Both the position numbers and the translations under genes were made by a program. Below the pieces are notes generated by a model, which did not search any database, was not told where the DNA came from, and worked only from the letters and a program-made list of their open reading frames with translations. A DNA stretch of 64,000 nucleotides from Pantoea wallisii (lineage in GTDB: Bacteria; Pseudomonadota; Gammaproteobacteria; Enterobacterales; Enterobacteriaceae): assembly GCF_002095485.1 (NCBI RefSeq), contig NZ_MLFS01000018.1, positions 1 through 64,000 on the forward strand, read 5' to 3'. Shown here one piece after another: positions 17,789 to 25,144 of this stretch (the stretch's first letter is position 1; the number at the start of each line of letters is the position of its first letter).

Positions 17789-18181
17789 ATGTCCGAATTC
17801 TTAACTAATCTTATTATGAGTTTGGTTACGGGGGGATACATGGGGATAGTTGTATCGAAGGCGGTAGCGTTTTCGAACTTAAAAAAAGAAGCGCTACGTA
17901 TTATACGGACTATAGATACCCTTGGCCCCAAAGGTAACTACTTTCACAATACAGAAAGAGTAAAAGAACTGCCTCTTTTAAGCTCCGAACTTTTGGGTTT
18001 GAAACACCAAGGGGCAGGGAGGGAGCTAATGCGTATCTTCAATGCAGTGAATAAGGAGATTTATACACCTTCAGAAGATCCTTCATTAAGAAGCAAAATT
18101 TTAGAAGAATCTCAAGTAACGGTTCGCAAACTCAAGCCCTCTAAGAAACCTTTGTTTAATCCTTTTGACTTAAGTCTGTAA
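17789..18181 (+). CDS. Hypothetical protein with N-terminal membrane segment
   Basis: 130 residues, start at 17789 with CTGGAG eight bases upstream. The first 28 residues (LTNLIMSLVTGGYMGIVVSK) are hydrophobic enough for one membrane segment; the rest is soluble and basic, ending in KPSKKPLFNPFDLSL. I do not recognise a family. The A+T-rich composition and position between IS debris and tRNA-Thr suggest acquired DNA. The stretch 18182-18631 beyond it holds no gene I can support. Confidence 0.6.
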   Translation: MSEFLTNLIMSLVTGGYMGIVVSKAVAFSNLKKEALRIIRTIDTLGPKGNYFHNTERVKELPLLSSELLGLKHQGAGRELMRIFNAVNKEIYTPSEDPSLRSKILEESQVTVRKLKPSKKPLFNPFDLSL

Positions 18182-18631
18182 AAAATCAATAGAAGCCATA
18201 AAGCCCGTTGGTGGTACTAACAACAAGGCAACGTAGCGACTTCATCAAATGTCCAGAGTGATTACACCTTATCAGGATAACCGTGTACCCTTGCGGGAGC
18301 GTGGCTGAATCGCTGGTAGAGCCTGCATTTCGTGTGCAGGTACGTTTACCACCTTTAACCTGTTTAAGGGCTGTACTTCGCCTCACATCGGGCTTAAATG
18401 CGTATGATCAAACTGTTCTTGGGAGATGTTTAAAGACGTATGCAGAGTATTCTGGCTTCAAGTTGATAGTGCTTGTTTGAGCCTGGTAACTACAAGCCGT
18501 CACATGCTGACATCCCAATTGCCACTGTTAACCATGACGGCAACATTTGGTCAGAAAACCCCTGATAAAACGTAGTCAAAACAGACCTGATAAATTAGTC
18601 TAGTTTGATGATTTTAAAGGATTTTTCAGAG

Positions 18632-18707
18632 TGGTGCCGGAGACAGGAGTCGAACCTGCGACCTTCGCATTACGAATGCGCTGCTCTACCAACTGAGCTA
18701 CACCGGC
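18632..18707 (-). tRNA. thrW: tRNA-Thr (anticodon CGU)
   Basis: The reverse strand gives a full 76-base cloverleaf beginning GCCGGTGTAGCTCAG, D loop TTGGTAGAGC, anticodon stem-loop GCGCATTCGTAATGCG with CGT, T arm CAGGTTCGACTCCTG and an encoded CCA end. It lies downstream of proBA as in E. coli, where thrW is a known integration site. No second copy of its 3' end is seen in the window. Confidence 0.97.
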
Positions 18708-18731
18708 ATTGAGGCGGGAACTGCGGGGAGT

Positions 18732-18760
18732 AACATAAAAAAATCGTGCGGCTGAGTCAA
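18732..18760 (-). promoter_or_regulatory. tRNA-Thr promoter
   Basis: TTGACT (-35, 18755-18760) and TATGTT (-10, 18732-18737) are 17 bases apart on the reverse strand, followed by the G+C-rich discriminator ACTCCCCGC typical of stable-RNA promoters under stringent control. It lies just beyond the terminator of the phage-derived operon. Confidence 0.8.
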
Positions 18761-18823
18761 GCCAGTGCGGATTAAGTGCTGTGTTTTTCAGCACTTCCGG
18801 TGGCATTGCGCCTGTGTGGCAGC

Positions 18824-18852
18824 AAAAAAAAAGGCGAGGCCGCAGCCTCGCC
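18824..18852 (-). terminator. Terminator of the lysis/tailspike operon
   Basis: GGCGAGGC (18833-18840) pairs with GCCTCGCC (18845-18852) with a CGCA loop; on the reverse strand the stem is followed by nine T. It lies 16 bases beyond the tailspike stop. Confidence 0.92.
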
Positions 18853-18867
18853 AAAAACGTGCTGGCC

Positions 18868-20613
18868 TCAATCGTAATAAGGAAGCTTACGATCGACACC
18901 GTTGATATTGACCAGCACAAAGCCCGAAGGGGCCGTTTTATTGGTTGGCGTACCTGCCGCCGTCGCGACGGTAAGTACGCCTTTCTCATTGGCACCAATG
19001 CCCGCGACACCATTGTGCATGCCAAAGCGTGCGGCGGGTTTCAACGTGCCCATTTTGGTGGTATCGGTCACCACCGAAAAATCGGTCTGGAACAGCGAGC
19101 AGGAACCCGCCTCGAACCGCGTCGGACCGGTGGTTTTCAGGTTAATCAGCGTATCGCCACTGTTGGCGCGCAGTTTCACCCATACCACCGCATACGTGGT
19201 ACCCACCCGGCTGTAGCGCATATCCAGTACTGCGGGTTGCCCCATGTGGTAGGCATCTGCCCAGACGGTCTCCAGCCGCTGCAGGTTGATAAAGGTTCTG
19301 CCCGTCCCCGCCACGTTGACCGGCGAAGCTGCCGTACCGGTTGGCTGCGTCGCATCAGCTTTACCAATCAGCTCCATCACCCACTGCTGATTCGCCACCG
19401 GGAAGAACAGCTGCCCCAGGCGATACCAGTTGTCGGTATCGGTATTATTGGTAACCTTATGCCCGCTGTAGTAACCCGCGCGGAATGAACCGGTGATCAG
19501 CGTACCGTGATGCTCTTCACGGCGGTAACCGTAATCAAAGGTTGAGAGCCAGCGCGTGCCAGCCAGATCGTTGGAGATCCTGGCCCCCGACTGCAGGCCG
19601 ATCTGGCGCATGATAACGCGCGCGTTATTGAGGTTGAGCGGCGTACCGCAATCCTCAATGTTCAGCGTATCGATGCTCCAGGCCCCATCAGAGAGATCGC
19701 CCGGATTACGCGTATGCTCAATCCAGACGTTGCGGATAATCCCCTGTGTGGTGCGGGGAATATAGAGCGTGGCATCGCCGTAACCGGTCTGGAAGTTACA
19801 GTTACAGATCTCAATCGCGGTGGAGTGGTCCCACTTACCGTTCGGCGAGTTTGACCAGCCAATATCAAACACGCGCCCGTAGGTCCACAGGGTATAAATT
19901 TGCTCAAACTTACTGTCGAGGGTATCCAGCGCTTTGATCACGGTGCCGCCGCTATTTTGCGCGCGGAAACAGTAGATATTTAACGTGGTGCCTTCGATGC
20001 AGGTGTTTTCGAAGAAGGGCTGCGCGTTGGTGCAGAGATCGGGGGTAATGGTATTTTTGTTGGTGGTGACGTCGGCGGACGACTGACCGTGCCAGGTGAT
20101 GCCTTTGATCGCGGTACGACGCGCCTTCACCTTGAATACCGTATCGGCACTCTTGTTGGAGATAATAGTCGTGCGCGGCAGCGAACCCAGATCCACATCA
20201 TCCCCCTGTAAGCCGAAGAAGGCGATTTCAGTGGCGCTGATATCGATGGGGTTAATCAGGAACTTGCCCCCCGGGAAGCGTACCGGCAGGTCGCGAATGT
20301 TGCCGCTGTAGTTTTGCGTCCACGCCAGCATGCGGGTGAATGCGTCGGTATCATTGGCGTAACCGTCACCTTTAGCACCGAAGTGGTACACGTTGAGATC
20401 TGCGGGATCGTTAATGACACGTTTCCAGTAGAACCCGTTCCCGACCGCCAGCGTACCGCCGTCATCGGCTGCCGTGGTGGAGCCGATAAAACCGGTAAAA
20501 TCACCGCCGCCGCGGAAGTTGGAGTCCGCGTTATAGCGGCGTAAAAACGCCAGGTCGCCGTTTTTAGCAGGTGCAGTGGTACGCAGTTCAGCGAAAGAGT
20601 TAACTTCGATCAT
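18868..20613 (-). CDS. Phage-type tailspike / exopolysaccharide depolymerase
   Basis: 581 residues. After a short linker (SFAELRTTAPAKNGDLAFL) comes the VYHFGAKGDGYANDTDAF motif near residue 75, the hallmark start of a right-handed beta-helix of the pectate-lyase type found in tailspikes. The middle is beta-rich with many Asn/Asp/Gly turns, and the C-terminus ends FVLVNINGVDRKLPYYD. No P22-like head-binding domain precedes the helix. Similar beta-helix proteins from Erwinia/Pantoea phages, and the Pantoea protein WceF, cleave amylovoran- or stewartan-type capsules; the substrate here is inferred. GAGGAGG lies upstream of the ATG. Last gene of the pL operon. Confidence 0.82.
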   Translation of the reverse strand: MIEVNSFAELRTTAPAKNGDLAFLRRYNADSNFRGGGDFTGFIGSTTAADDGGTLAVGNGFYWKRVINDPADLNVYHFGAKGDGYANDTDAFTRMLAWTQNYSGNIRDLPVRFPGGKFLINPIDISATEIAFFGLQGDDVDLGSLPRTTIISNKSADTVFKVKARRTAIKGITWHGQSSADVTTNKNTITPDLCTNAQPFFENTCIEGTTLNIYCFRAQNSGGTVIKALDTLDSKFEQIYTLWTYGRVFDIGWSNSPNGKWDHSTAIEICNCNFQTGYGDATLYIPRTTQGIIRNVWIEHTRNPGDLSDGAWSIDTLNIEDCGTPLNLNNARVIMRQIGLQSGARISNDLAGTRWLSTFDYGYRREEHHGTLITGSFRAGYYSGHKVTNNTDTDNWYRLGQLFFPVANQQWVMELIGKADATQPTGTAASPVNVAGTGRTFINLQRLETVWADAYHMGQPAVLDMRYSRVGTTYAVVWVKLRANSGDTLINLKTTGPTRFEAGSCSLFQTDFSVVTDTTKMGTLKPAARFGMHNGVAGIGANEKGVLTVATAAGTPTNKTAPSGFVLVNINGVDRKLPYYD

Positions 20614-20663
20614 TTTAGCCTCCTCGGCCTTTCAGGTTTGCAATACAAAGCGAGAGAACAGCG

Positions 20664-20909
20664 TTACCGCGCCGGCTGGCTGCAGTGCTGGTCCCAGAGG
20701 TCGTTGTGGTTGTTAATGGCGCGCACGGTACGAATGTCCATGCGTTCGGCGTCATTGCCGTGGGTGTAAATCGGGGAGAAAAGCGTACAGGCAGAGTCGA
20801 TAACGACAGGTGCCTCAGGGTTGGTGATATTTGGACCGCTGCAGCTTGTCACGAGCGGCAGCATCATCAAGATTACTGTTGCTGGTTTCCACACGTTTGG
20901 CCTCCTCAC
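20664..20909 (-). CDS. Outer-membrane spanin lipoprotein (Rz1-like)
   Basis: 81 residues. The N-terminus VILMMLPLVTSCSG is a lipoprotein signal with the lipobox VTSC. It starts inside the Rz gene in another frame (overlap 20815-20909), the arrangement typical of Rz/Rz1 pairs. The mature part is not as proline rich as lambda Rz1 and has two further cysteines. With Rz it would fuse inner and outer membranes in the last step of lysis. Confidence 0.75.
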   Translation of the reverse strand: MRRPNVWKPATVILMMLPLVTSCSGPNITNPEAPVVIDSACTLFSPIYTHGNDAERMDIRTVRAINNHNDLWDQHCSQPAR

Positions 20910-21108
20910 GCAGCTGCTGCTGCTGCTGATTAACCGCTACCGCCTGGGCCGCGGTCTTCTCGGCGTTTACGCGATCGGCTCTGGCCTGCTGCTGCACCTT
21001 GCCAATCTTTTTGCCGCCAAAATAGCTGGCCGCCAGCGCGGCAAGCACCCCGCCGATAGCTGCCAGCCAGTGCCAGCTGCCGCCGAGCAGTGAAAGAAGA
21101 AAGCTCAT
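20815..21108 (-). CDS. Inner-membrane spanin (Rz-like)
   Basis: 97 residues. One N-terminal membrane anchor (WLAAIGGVLAALAASYFGG) is followed by a charged, Gln-rich helix (QQQARADRVNAEKTAAQAV) predicted to form a coiled coil in the periplasm, the standard Rz layout. GGAGG lies upstream of the ATG and the start overlaps the holin stop by four bases. Confidence 0.82.
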   Translation of the reverse strand: MSFLLSLLGGSWHWLAAIGGVLAALAASYFGGKKIGKVQQQARADRVNAEKTAAQAVAVNQQQQQLREEAKRVETSNSNLDDAAARDKLQRSKYHQP

Positions 21109-21455
21109 GGTTTTGCCTCCAGCACTTTTTTCTGTTCAGCAAGGCTTTTCTGCCGGACAAACTGCGCCAGCACGCCCATCGCCACCATAAAGGCGCCGAT
21201 CATGCCGAGGTAGTTATGCGGCAGAATATCTTTGACGTCCTGGGGCAGCGCGGTCCATGCATCCAGCGCCGATGAGGGGAACGACTGTACCCAGGCGCTG
21301 AGCATCGATCCCAGCGAAGCCAGCCACACTGACCAGGTTCTGAATAACAGCCGCGCATGTTTAACAAACTCCAGTGTGGTAAAGCGCTGCAGCAGCAGTA
21401 CCAGGATGATTGCTGCCAGCACGGCGATAATGAACAGCAGCCATTTCATGTTCAT
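21105..21455 (-). CDS. Phage holin
   Basis: 116 residues from an ATG that overlaps the lysozyme stop (ATGA). Two hydrophobic segments are seen, WLLFIIAVLAAIILVLLLQ near the start and YLGMIGAFMVAMGVLAQFV near residue 80, with a charged C-terminus rich in Lys and Gln. The LPQDVKDILPHNYLG segment before the second helix resembles holins of several enterobacterial phages. It would permeabilise the inner membrane to release the lysozyme. A longer frame upstream lies inside the lysozyme gene and was not used. Confidence 0.82.
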   Translation of the reverse strand: MNMKWLLFIIAVLAAIILVLLLQRFTTLEFVKHARLLFRTWSVWLASLGSMLSAWVQSFPSSALDAWTALPQDVKDILPHNYLGMIGAFMVAMGVLAQFVRQKSLAEQKKVLEAKP

Positions 21456-21919
21456 AACAGCCCCCGATAGATGTCGTAGGTGCCGCTGCGCATCGCTTCC
21501 GCATGGCGCCGCGCGCGTCCGGCGGTCTGCTTCGCCCACAGGCTATCCAGCATAGCGTTGGCGGCCGCATCATAATCACCCTGCGTGACGGCGGTCAGCA
21601 TGCTGCGGAACATAGCCAGACCATCAACACCCATCTGGTACGCCATGCTGATCAGCACATCACAGCGCGCCTCGTTGCATTTACTCAGTGCCAGCCGGAC
21701 CAGCTCCCGCTGGTTCATCTCCTGCACTTTTTTTTCCACGATGCACTGCTTCCACACATCGCCGACGCGGCGTGGCACCTGAAAGATGTAATTACTGAGT
21801 GAAGCGCCCTTCGGCCCGATGCGAATACCGCCCGCAACGGTAGGAAATCCCTGGGTATCCAGGTAAGGCGCTTCGCGATACCCCTCTTCAAAATTCAGAA
21901 TGGCAATAATCTGGCTCAT
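21452..21919 (-). CDS. Phage lysozyme (GH24 endolysin)
   Basis: 155 residues. The T4/P22-type catalytic triad is seen near the N-terminus: Glu in LNFEEGYRE, Asp in YLDTQG and Thr in GFPTVAGG. Later blocks CDVLISMAYQMGVDGL and GRARRHAEAMRSG are typical of GH24 lysozymes. There is no signal-anchor, so export would depend on the holin. AAAGGAGTAAGG precedes the ATG. All active-site residues appear intact, so the enzyme should be functional. Confidence 0.88.
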   Translation of the reverse strand: MSQIIAILNFEEGYREAPYLDTQGFPTVAGGIRIGPKGASLSNYIFQVPRRVGDVWKQCIVEKKVQEMNQRELVRLALSKCNEARCDVLISMAYQMGVDGLAMFRSMLTAVTQGDYDAAANAMLDSLWAKQTAGRARRHAEAMRSGTYDIYRGLL

Positions 21920-22102
21920 ATCCTTACTCCTTTAACGGGCGAAACTGTCTGAAAATGGCGGCGTAAATAACCCAAACACTTAAAGCCCCCTGATCGTTCC
22001 CGCATCGGGCGTCACGCCAGCAAAGCGCAACGCTCAAGCAAGATTAAACAGTGAGCAGAAATGAAACGTTCCGTTCAGAACTGGGGGAGTGATAAAGAGG
22101 AT

Positions 22103-22381
22103 TTAGCGCACGGCGTACAGATGAACGTGGGGCAAACAGCAGTTATCGAAACTTGCGCTCTCTGCGTCAACCCGGGTGGGTGCCAGTACAGCGCGGTCCA
22201 CGCGTGAGCGGATTTCTCGCTGACAGATGCGCTCGGCGGTGCGCAGATTTACGTCGTCACACTCAATACCTAATGCGTTATCAATGCTGCGCTTCAGGCG
22301 GCTGAGCGACTGGCGTCGCCGGTGGCGACGGGTGCGTGCATTCCCTGTGAAGACTGACTTGCCATATTGAATAATCGCCAT
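22103..22381 (-). CDS. N-type antitermination protein (P22 gp24-like)
   Basis: 92 residues from the ATG at 22381, preceded by AGGAGGAG; a longer frame to 22651 was rejected because it covers the nut region. The N-terminus IQYGKSVFTGNARTRRHRRR closely parallels phage P22 N as I recall it (ITYGKSTFAGNAKTRRHERRR), including the arginine-rich motif that binds boxB RNA; the end LPHVHLYAVR also resembles P22 N. A matching nut site lies in its leader (22608-22640). N proteins convert RNA polymerase to a terminator-resistant form, here needed to read into the lysis genes. Confidence 0.85.
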   Translation of the reverse strand: MAIIQYGKSVFTGNARTRRHRRRQSLSRLKRSIDNALGIECDDVNLRTAERICQREIRSRVDRAVLAPTRVDAESASFDNCCLPHVHLYAVR

Positions 22382-22607
22382 AACTCCTCCTGTGAATGAG
22401 TTTTTGGCGATGGGGTGGCGAACGCGGCGTTCCGGCAAGGGCCGAAGCATCCGTGGTGCCACTGAAATCACTCGCAATCGGCTCGCCCGGCCGTTAAATA
22501 ACGGCCAGGAGAAAGCAGAGAGAAATGAAGGCAGAGGACAACTGATGACGCTGCAAGATGCGTTTCCACCCCATCCCAAAATCCACTGACTTTGGGTGGG
22601 TTGTCTC

Positions 22608-22640
22608 GCGCTTGTGCAGCGCCTCAATTGTTTAAGAGCG
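22608..22640 (-). promoter_or_regulatory. nutL site: boxA and boxB
   Basis: On the reverse strand boxA CGCTCTTA (22633-22640) is identical to lambda boxA. Ten bases later boxB GCGCTGCACAAGCGC (22608-22622) forms a 5-bp stem with a 5-base loop, with the same stem as P22 boxB (GCGCTGACAAAGCGC). It is in the leader between pL and N. Confidence 0.88.
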
Positions 22641-22680
22641 GGCTCATCCATGAGCAGTGATGTTGTCCATCCATGGTCAA

Positions 22681-22709
22681 ATTATTAACAGGTTCTAATG
22701 CATTGGCAA
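22681..22709 (-). promoter_or_regulatory. pL promoter of the N/lysis operon
   Basis: Reverse-strand TTGCCA (22704-22709) and AATAAT (22681-22686) are spaced by 17 bases. The -35 lies within an inverted repeat CATTGG/CCAATG (22701-22718). The transcript would carry a leader of about 290 bases with the nut site before N. Confidence 0.7.
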
Positions 22710-22730
22710 ACACCAATGGTTAATTTTTTA

Positions 22731-22745
22731 TTTACCATCAGTTAA
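22731..22745. promoter_or_regulatory. OL-type operator
   Basis: TTTACCATCAGTTAA matches the perfect operator TTAACCATCAGTTAA at the start of the repressor gene in 14 of 15 bases. It lies between the repressor stop and pL. The rest of 22382-22796 is the pL leader. Confidence 0.65.
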
Positions 22746-22796
22746 ATTTATGATTTCAGCTAAATTATTTTTTTGACTGCCTGTCGCATTTCGCGG

Positions 22797-23528
22797 TCAG
22801 CCAAGAATCTGGTAATCGCGTGCCTGGCTCATGATGACACGTGCAATCACCTGCAGTGATGCCGCTTCGTCCAGCGTCAGATACCAGGTTTCATAACGCT
22901 TGTTGTCGGAGATCACCGCCACCTTCTTATGCTGGAGCTGCAGCCGCTTAAGGTAGAGCTGGTTATCCAGAGTAAACAGGTAGATACCGTCACCGTCGAA
23001 GCAGTGTACGCTGATATCGACAAACAGCTGATCGCGCGGCGCAAAGGTGCCCGCCATGGAGTCGCTGTTGAGCGCAATTAAGCGAATATTTTTTGCCGGC
23101 CGGCCGTTAAACAGCACGCGCGCCTCATCCAGACCATATTCAATCGCCTGAATGGTCTCCACCAGTTCGTCGCGCGCAGCAATGCCGTGGGCGCTGCGCT
23201 GCCCAATATCCAGGCTCTCCACGCGGAACATGTGCTGGGGATCGACCAACGGTTGCTGGCCGAGCGCCGCATCCGGTTTCTCCATCCCGAACTGCAACCA
23301 CTCTACGCGTACATCTAACAGCTGGCTGAGCGCCAGCAAGTTGTTATCATCCGGAATTGATTGGGCGTTAAACCACTTCCACACCCCCGGCGTTGAAATC
23401 CTGCATCCCCTTTTCTGCAGTGCCTGTGCAACCTGTTTGTTCCGTCCATGTCCGACAATTCCCGCGCTATCGCATGCGGCAATCAGCCTGGCAGTAAAAG
23501 CTTGTCTCGTACTCTCTTTTTTAACCAT
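22797..23528 (-). CDS. CI-like phage repressor (HTH plus S24 peptidase domain)
   Basis: 243 residues. The N-terminal helix-turn-helix includes GRNKQVAQALQKRGC and TPGVWKWFNAQSIPDD. The C-terminal S24 domain has the catalytic Ser157 in NSDSMAGTF and Lys194 in LYLKRL. The hinge (about 85-150) has no Ala-Gly or Cys-Gly dipeptide, so self-cleavage as in lambda CI is doubtful. The start codon sits inside an operator and no ribosome binding site precedes it, suggesting a leaderless mRNA as for lambda cI from PRM. It should repress pL and so the lysis genes. Confidence 0.88.
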   Translation of the reverse strand: MVKKESTRQAFTARLIAACDSAGIVGHGRNKQVAQALQKRGCRISTPGVWKWFNAQSIPDDNNLLALSQLLDVRVEWLQFGMEKPDAALGQQPLVDPQHMFRVESLDIGQRSAHGIAARDELVETIQAIEYGLDEARVLFNGRPAKNIRLIALNSDSMAGTFAPRDQLFVDISVHCFDGDGIYLFTLDNQLYLKRLQLQHKKVAVISDNKRYETWYLTLDEAASLQVIARVIMSQARDYQILG

Positions 23529-23610
23529 CAGTTAATAGTCTGCCATCAGTAAAAGACTGAATGTTATTTTCGTTTTTGCTACCAGTTCATTTTATATTAC
23601 CGCCAGTTTA
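23521..23610. promoter_or_regulatory. OR-type operator cluster and PRM
   Basis: Three related 15-base sites: TTAACCATCAGTTAA (23521-23535, a perfect TTAAC/GTTAA palindrome that contains the repressor ATG), TCTGCCATCAGTAAA (23539-23553, 18 bases away) and ATTACCGCCAGTTTA (23596-23610). Reverse-strand TATTAA seven bases before the ATG could be the PRM -10. Nothing resembling cro follows on the plus strand; 23611-23832 holds no recognisable gene. Confidence 0.6.
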
Positions 23611-23832
23611 CTACCCAACCGCTTTTATCAATAAAGCTGGACGATCATTATCCTCTTCGGTCTGGTGGAAACCAGTATTGAATACCTGACAGCTTGTTCT
23701 GACAGGGGTTTTCAGGATTGTTCTGTAGCGTCGGGCCGCACGCCTACAGGAAAAAATGGGTGAAAAGCGGCATACGCGCCATTAATGACAGTAATAAATC
23801 AAAAAGCTCTGGAAATAAGTGGATCGAAAGCC

Positions 23833-23862
23833 AAAAAATGGGCATCGCTGACGATGCCCATT
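23833..23862 (-). terminator. Terminator of the proBA operon
   Basis: AATGGGCATCG (23837-23847) pairs with CGATGCCCATT (23852-23862); on the reverse strand the stem runs into six T. It lies 19 bases beyond the proA stop. Confidence 0.9.
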
Positions 23863-23880
23863 GTTATGCGGGAGAGAAAA

Positions 23881-25134
23881 TTAACGGCGCAGCGTATCGT
23901 CGCCCCAGCCAATCCATTTATAGGTGGTGAGCGCTTCCAGCCCCATCGGCCCGCGCGCGTGCAGTTTTTGCGTGCTGACCGCGACCTCAGCGCCCAGACC
24001 AAACTGGCCGCCGTCGGTGAAGCGCGTGCTGGCGTTAACGTATACCGCGGAGGAATCAACCTGGTTTACAAAGCGGTTTGCGTTGCGGATGCTGCGCGTC
24101 AGAATGCCATCCGAGTGCTGCGTGCCGTGCTCGCGGATATGCGTGATGGCTTCATCGATATCCGCCACCAGCTTGACGTTGAGATCGTTCGACAGCCACT
24201 CGTCGTTGTAATTCTCCGCCTGCACCGCCACCACGCTGGCAGGCCCGTTTTGCAGCAGCGCCAGTATATTGGCGTCGGCATGCAGGGGAATATTTTCCTG
24301 TGCCATGCGTTGCAGGAAAGCCGGGATGAAACGATCCGCCTGATCGCGATGGATCAGCAGCGTCTCCAGCGAATTACAGGCGCTCGGCCGCTGCTTTTTG
24401 GCGTTAACGATCACCTCCAGTGCCGCTTCGGTCTCCATGGTTTCATCCAGATAGAGATGGCATACGCCGATACCGCCGGTGATCACCGGGATAGTTGAAT
24501 TTTCACGGCACAGCTTGTGCAGCCCCGCGCCGCCGCGTGGGATCAGCATATCGACATAGCGATCCAGCTTCAGCAGCTGATTAACCAGTTCACGATCCGG
24601 ATTCTCAATCGCCTGTACTGCGCCCGCCGGTAAGCCATGTTTCGCCAGCGCGTTCTGGATGACGCCTACCGTCGCCGCATTGGTGCGCCAGGTCTCTTTA
24701 CCGCCGCGCAGAATCGCTGCGTTGCCGGTTTTCAGGCACAGCGAGGCAATATCCACGGTGACATTTGGCCGCGCTTCATAAATCACGCCAATCACGCCCA
24801 ACGGCACCCGACGCCGCTCGATGCGCAGGCCGCTATCCAGCATCCCGCCGTCAATGAGCTGACCGACCGGATCGGCCAGGCGACACACCTGGCGCACATC
24901 ATTCGCAATACCTTCAAGGCGCTGTGGCGTTAGCGTCAGGCGATCAAGCAGCGCAACGCTCATGCTATTCTGGCGCGCATCGGCCAGATCCTGCTCATTG
25001 GCGGCAAGGATCGCCGCGCTCTCTGCTTCCAGCTGCTCAGCGATAGTCAGCAGGACCTGATTTTTTTGTTCGGTAGAGAGCTCCGCCAGTTTGTACGACG
25101 CAGCACGCGCCGCTTTCCCCATCTCTTCTAACAT
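23881..25134 (-). CDS. proA: Gamma-glutamyl phosphate reductase
   Basis: 417 residues, the usual ProA length. It reduces glutamyl-5-phosphate to glutamate semialdehyde with NADPH, second step of proline synthesis. Seen are [17 protein letters not shown] near residue 105, the catalytic cysteine in [14 protein letters not shown] near 253, and the C-terminal [13 protein letters not shown]. It lies 10 bases after proB in the same operon and ends in a strong terminator. Confidence 0.97.
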   Translation of the reverse strand: MLEEMGKAARAASYKLAELSTEQKNQVLLTIAEQLEAESAAILAANEQDLADARQNSMSVALLDRLTLTPQRLEGIANDVRQVCRLADPVGQLIDGGMLDSGLRIERRRVPLGVIGVIYEARPNVTVDIASLCLKTGNAAILRGGKETWRTNAATVGVIQNALAKHGLPAGAVQAIENPDRELVNQLLKLDRYVDMLIPRGGAGLHKLCRENSTIPVITGGIGVCHLYLDETMETEAALEVIVNAKKQRPSACNSLETLLIHRDQADRFIPAFLQRMAQENIPLHADANILALLQNGPASVVAVQAENYNDEWLSNDLNVKLVADIDEAITHIREHGTQHSDGILTRSIRNANRFVNQVDSSAVYVNASTRFTDGGQFGLGAEVAVSTQKLHARGPMGLEALTTYKWIGWGDDTLRR

Positions 25135-25144
25135 TATCTGCTCC

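Noticed and set aside
18292..18350. tRNA-like string (GGTAGAGCC and a CTGCA/TGCAG stem with a 7-base loop)
   Set aside because: No acceptor stem complement and no GTTCGA T arm follow, so no cloverleaf can be drawn; likely chance or a very old remnant.
16427..18631. A second copy of the tRNA-Thr 3' end as attachment site
   Set aside because: I searched by eye for the last 24 bases of the tRNA on both sides and found none within the window.
18775..18795. Hairpin AGTGCTG/CAGCACT between the tailspike terminator and tRNA-Thr
   Set aside because: No T run after it and a strong terminator already lies next to it; no role assigned.
22570..22605. Imperfect inverted repeat in the N leader (CCCACCCAAA / TTTGGGATGGG)
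   Set aside because: One mismatch and no T run; I could not call it a terminator.
22382..22651. Long upstream extension of the N reading frame to 182 residues
   Set aside because: It would cover boxB and the leader, the extra residues are not protein-like, and the internal ATG at 22381 has an AGGAGG site.
22797..23528. Ordinary LexA-like or ImmA-type regulator instead of a phage repressor
   Set aside because: The adjacent operators, pL, nut site and N fix it as a phage immunity repressor.
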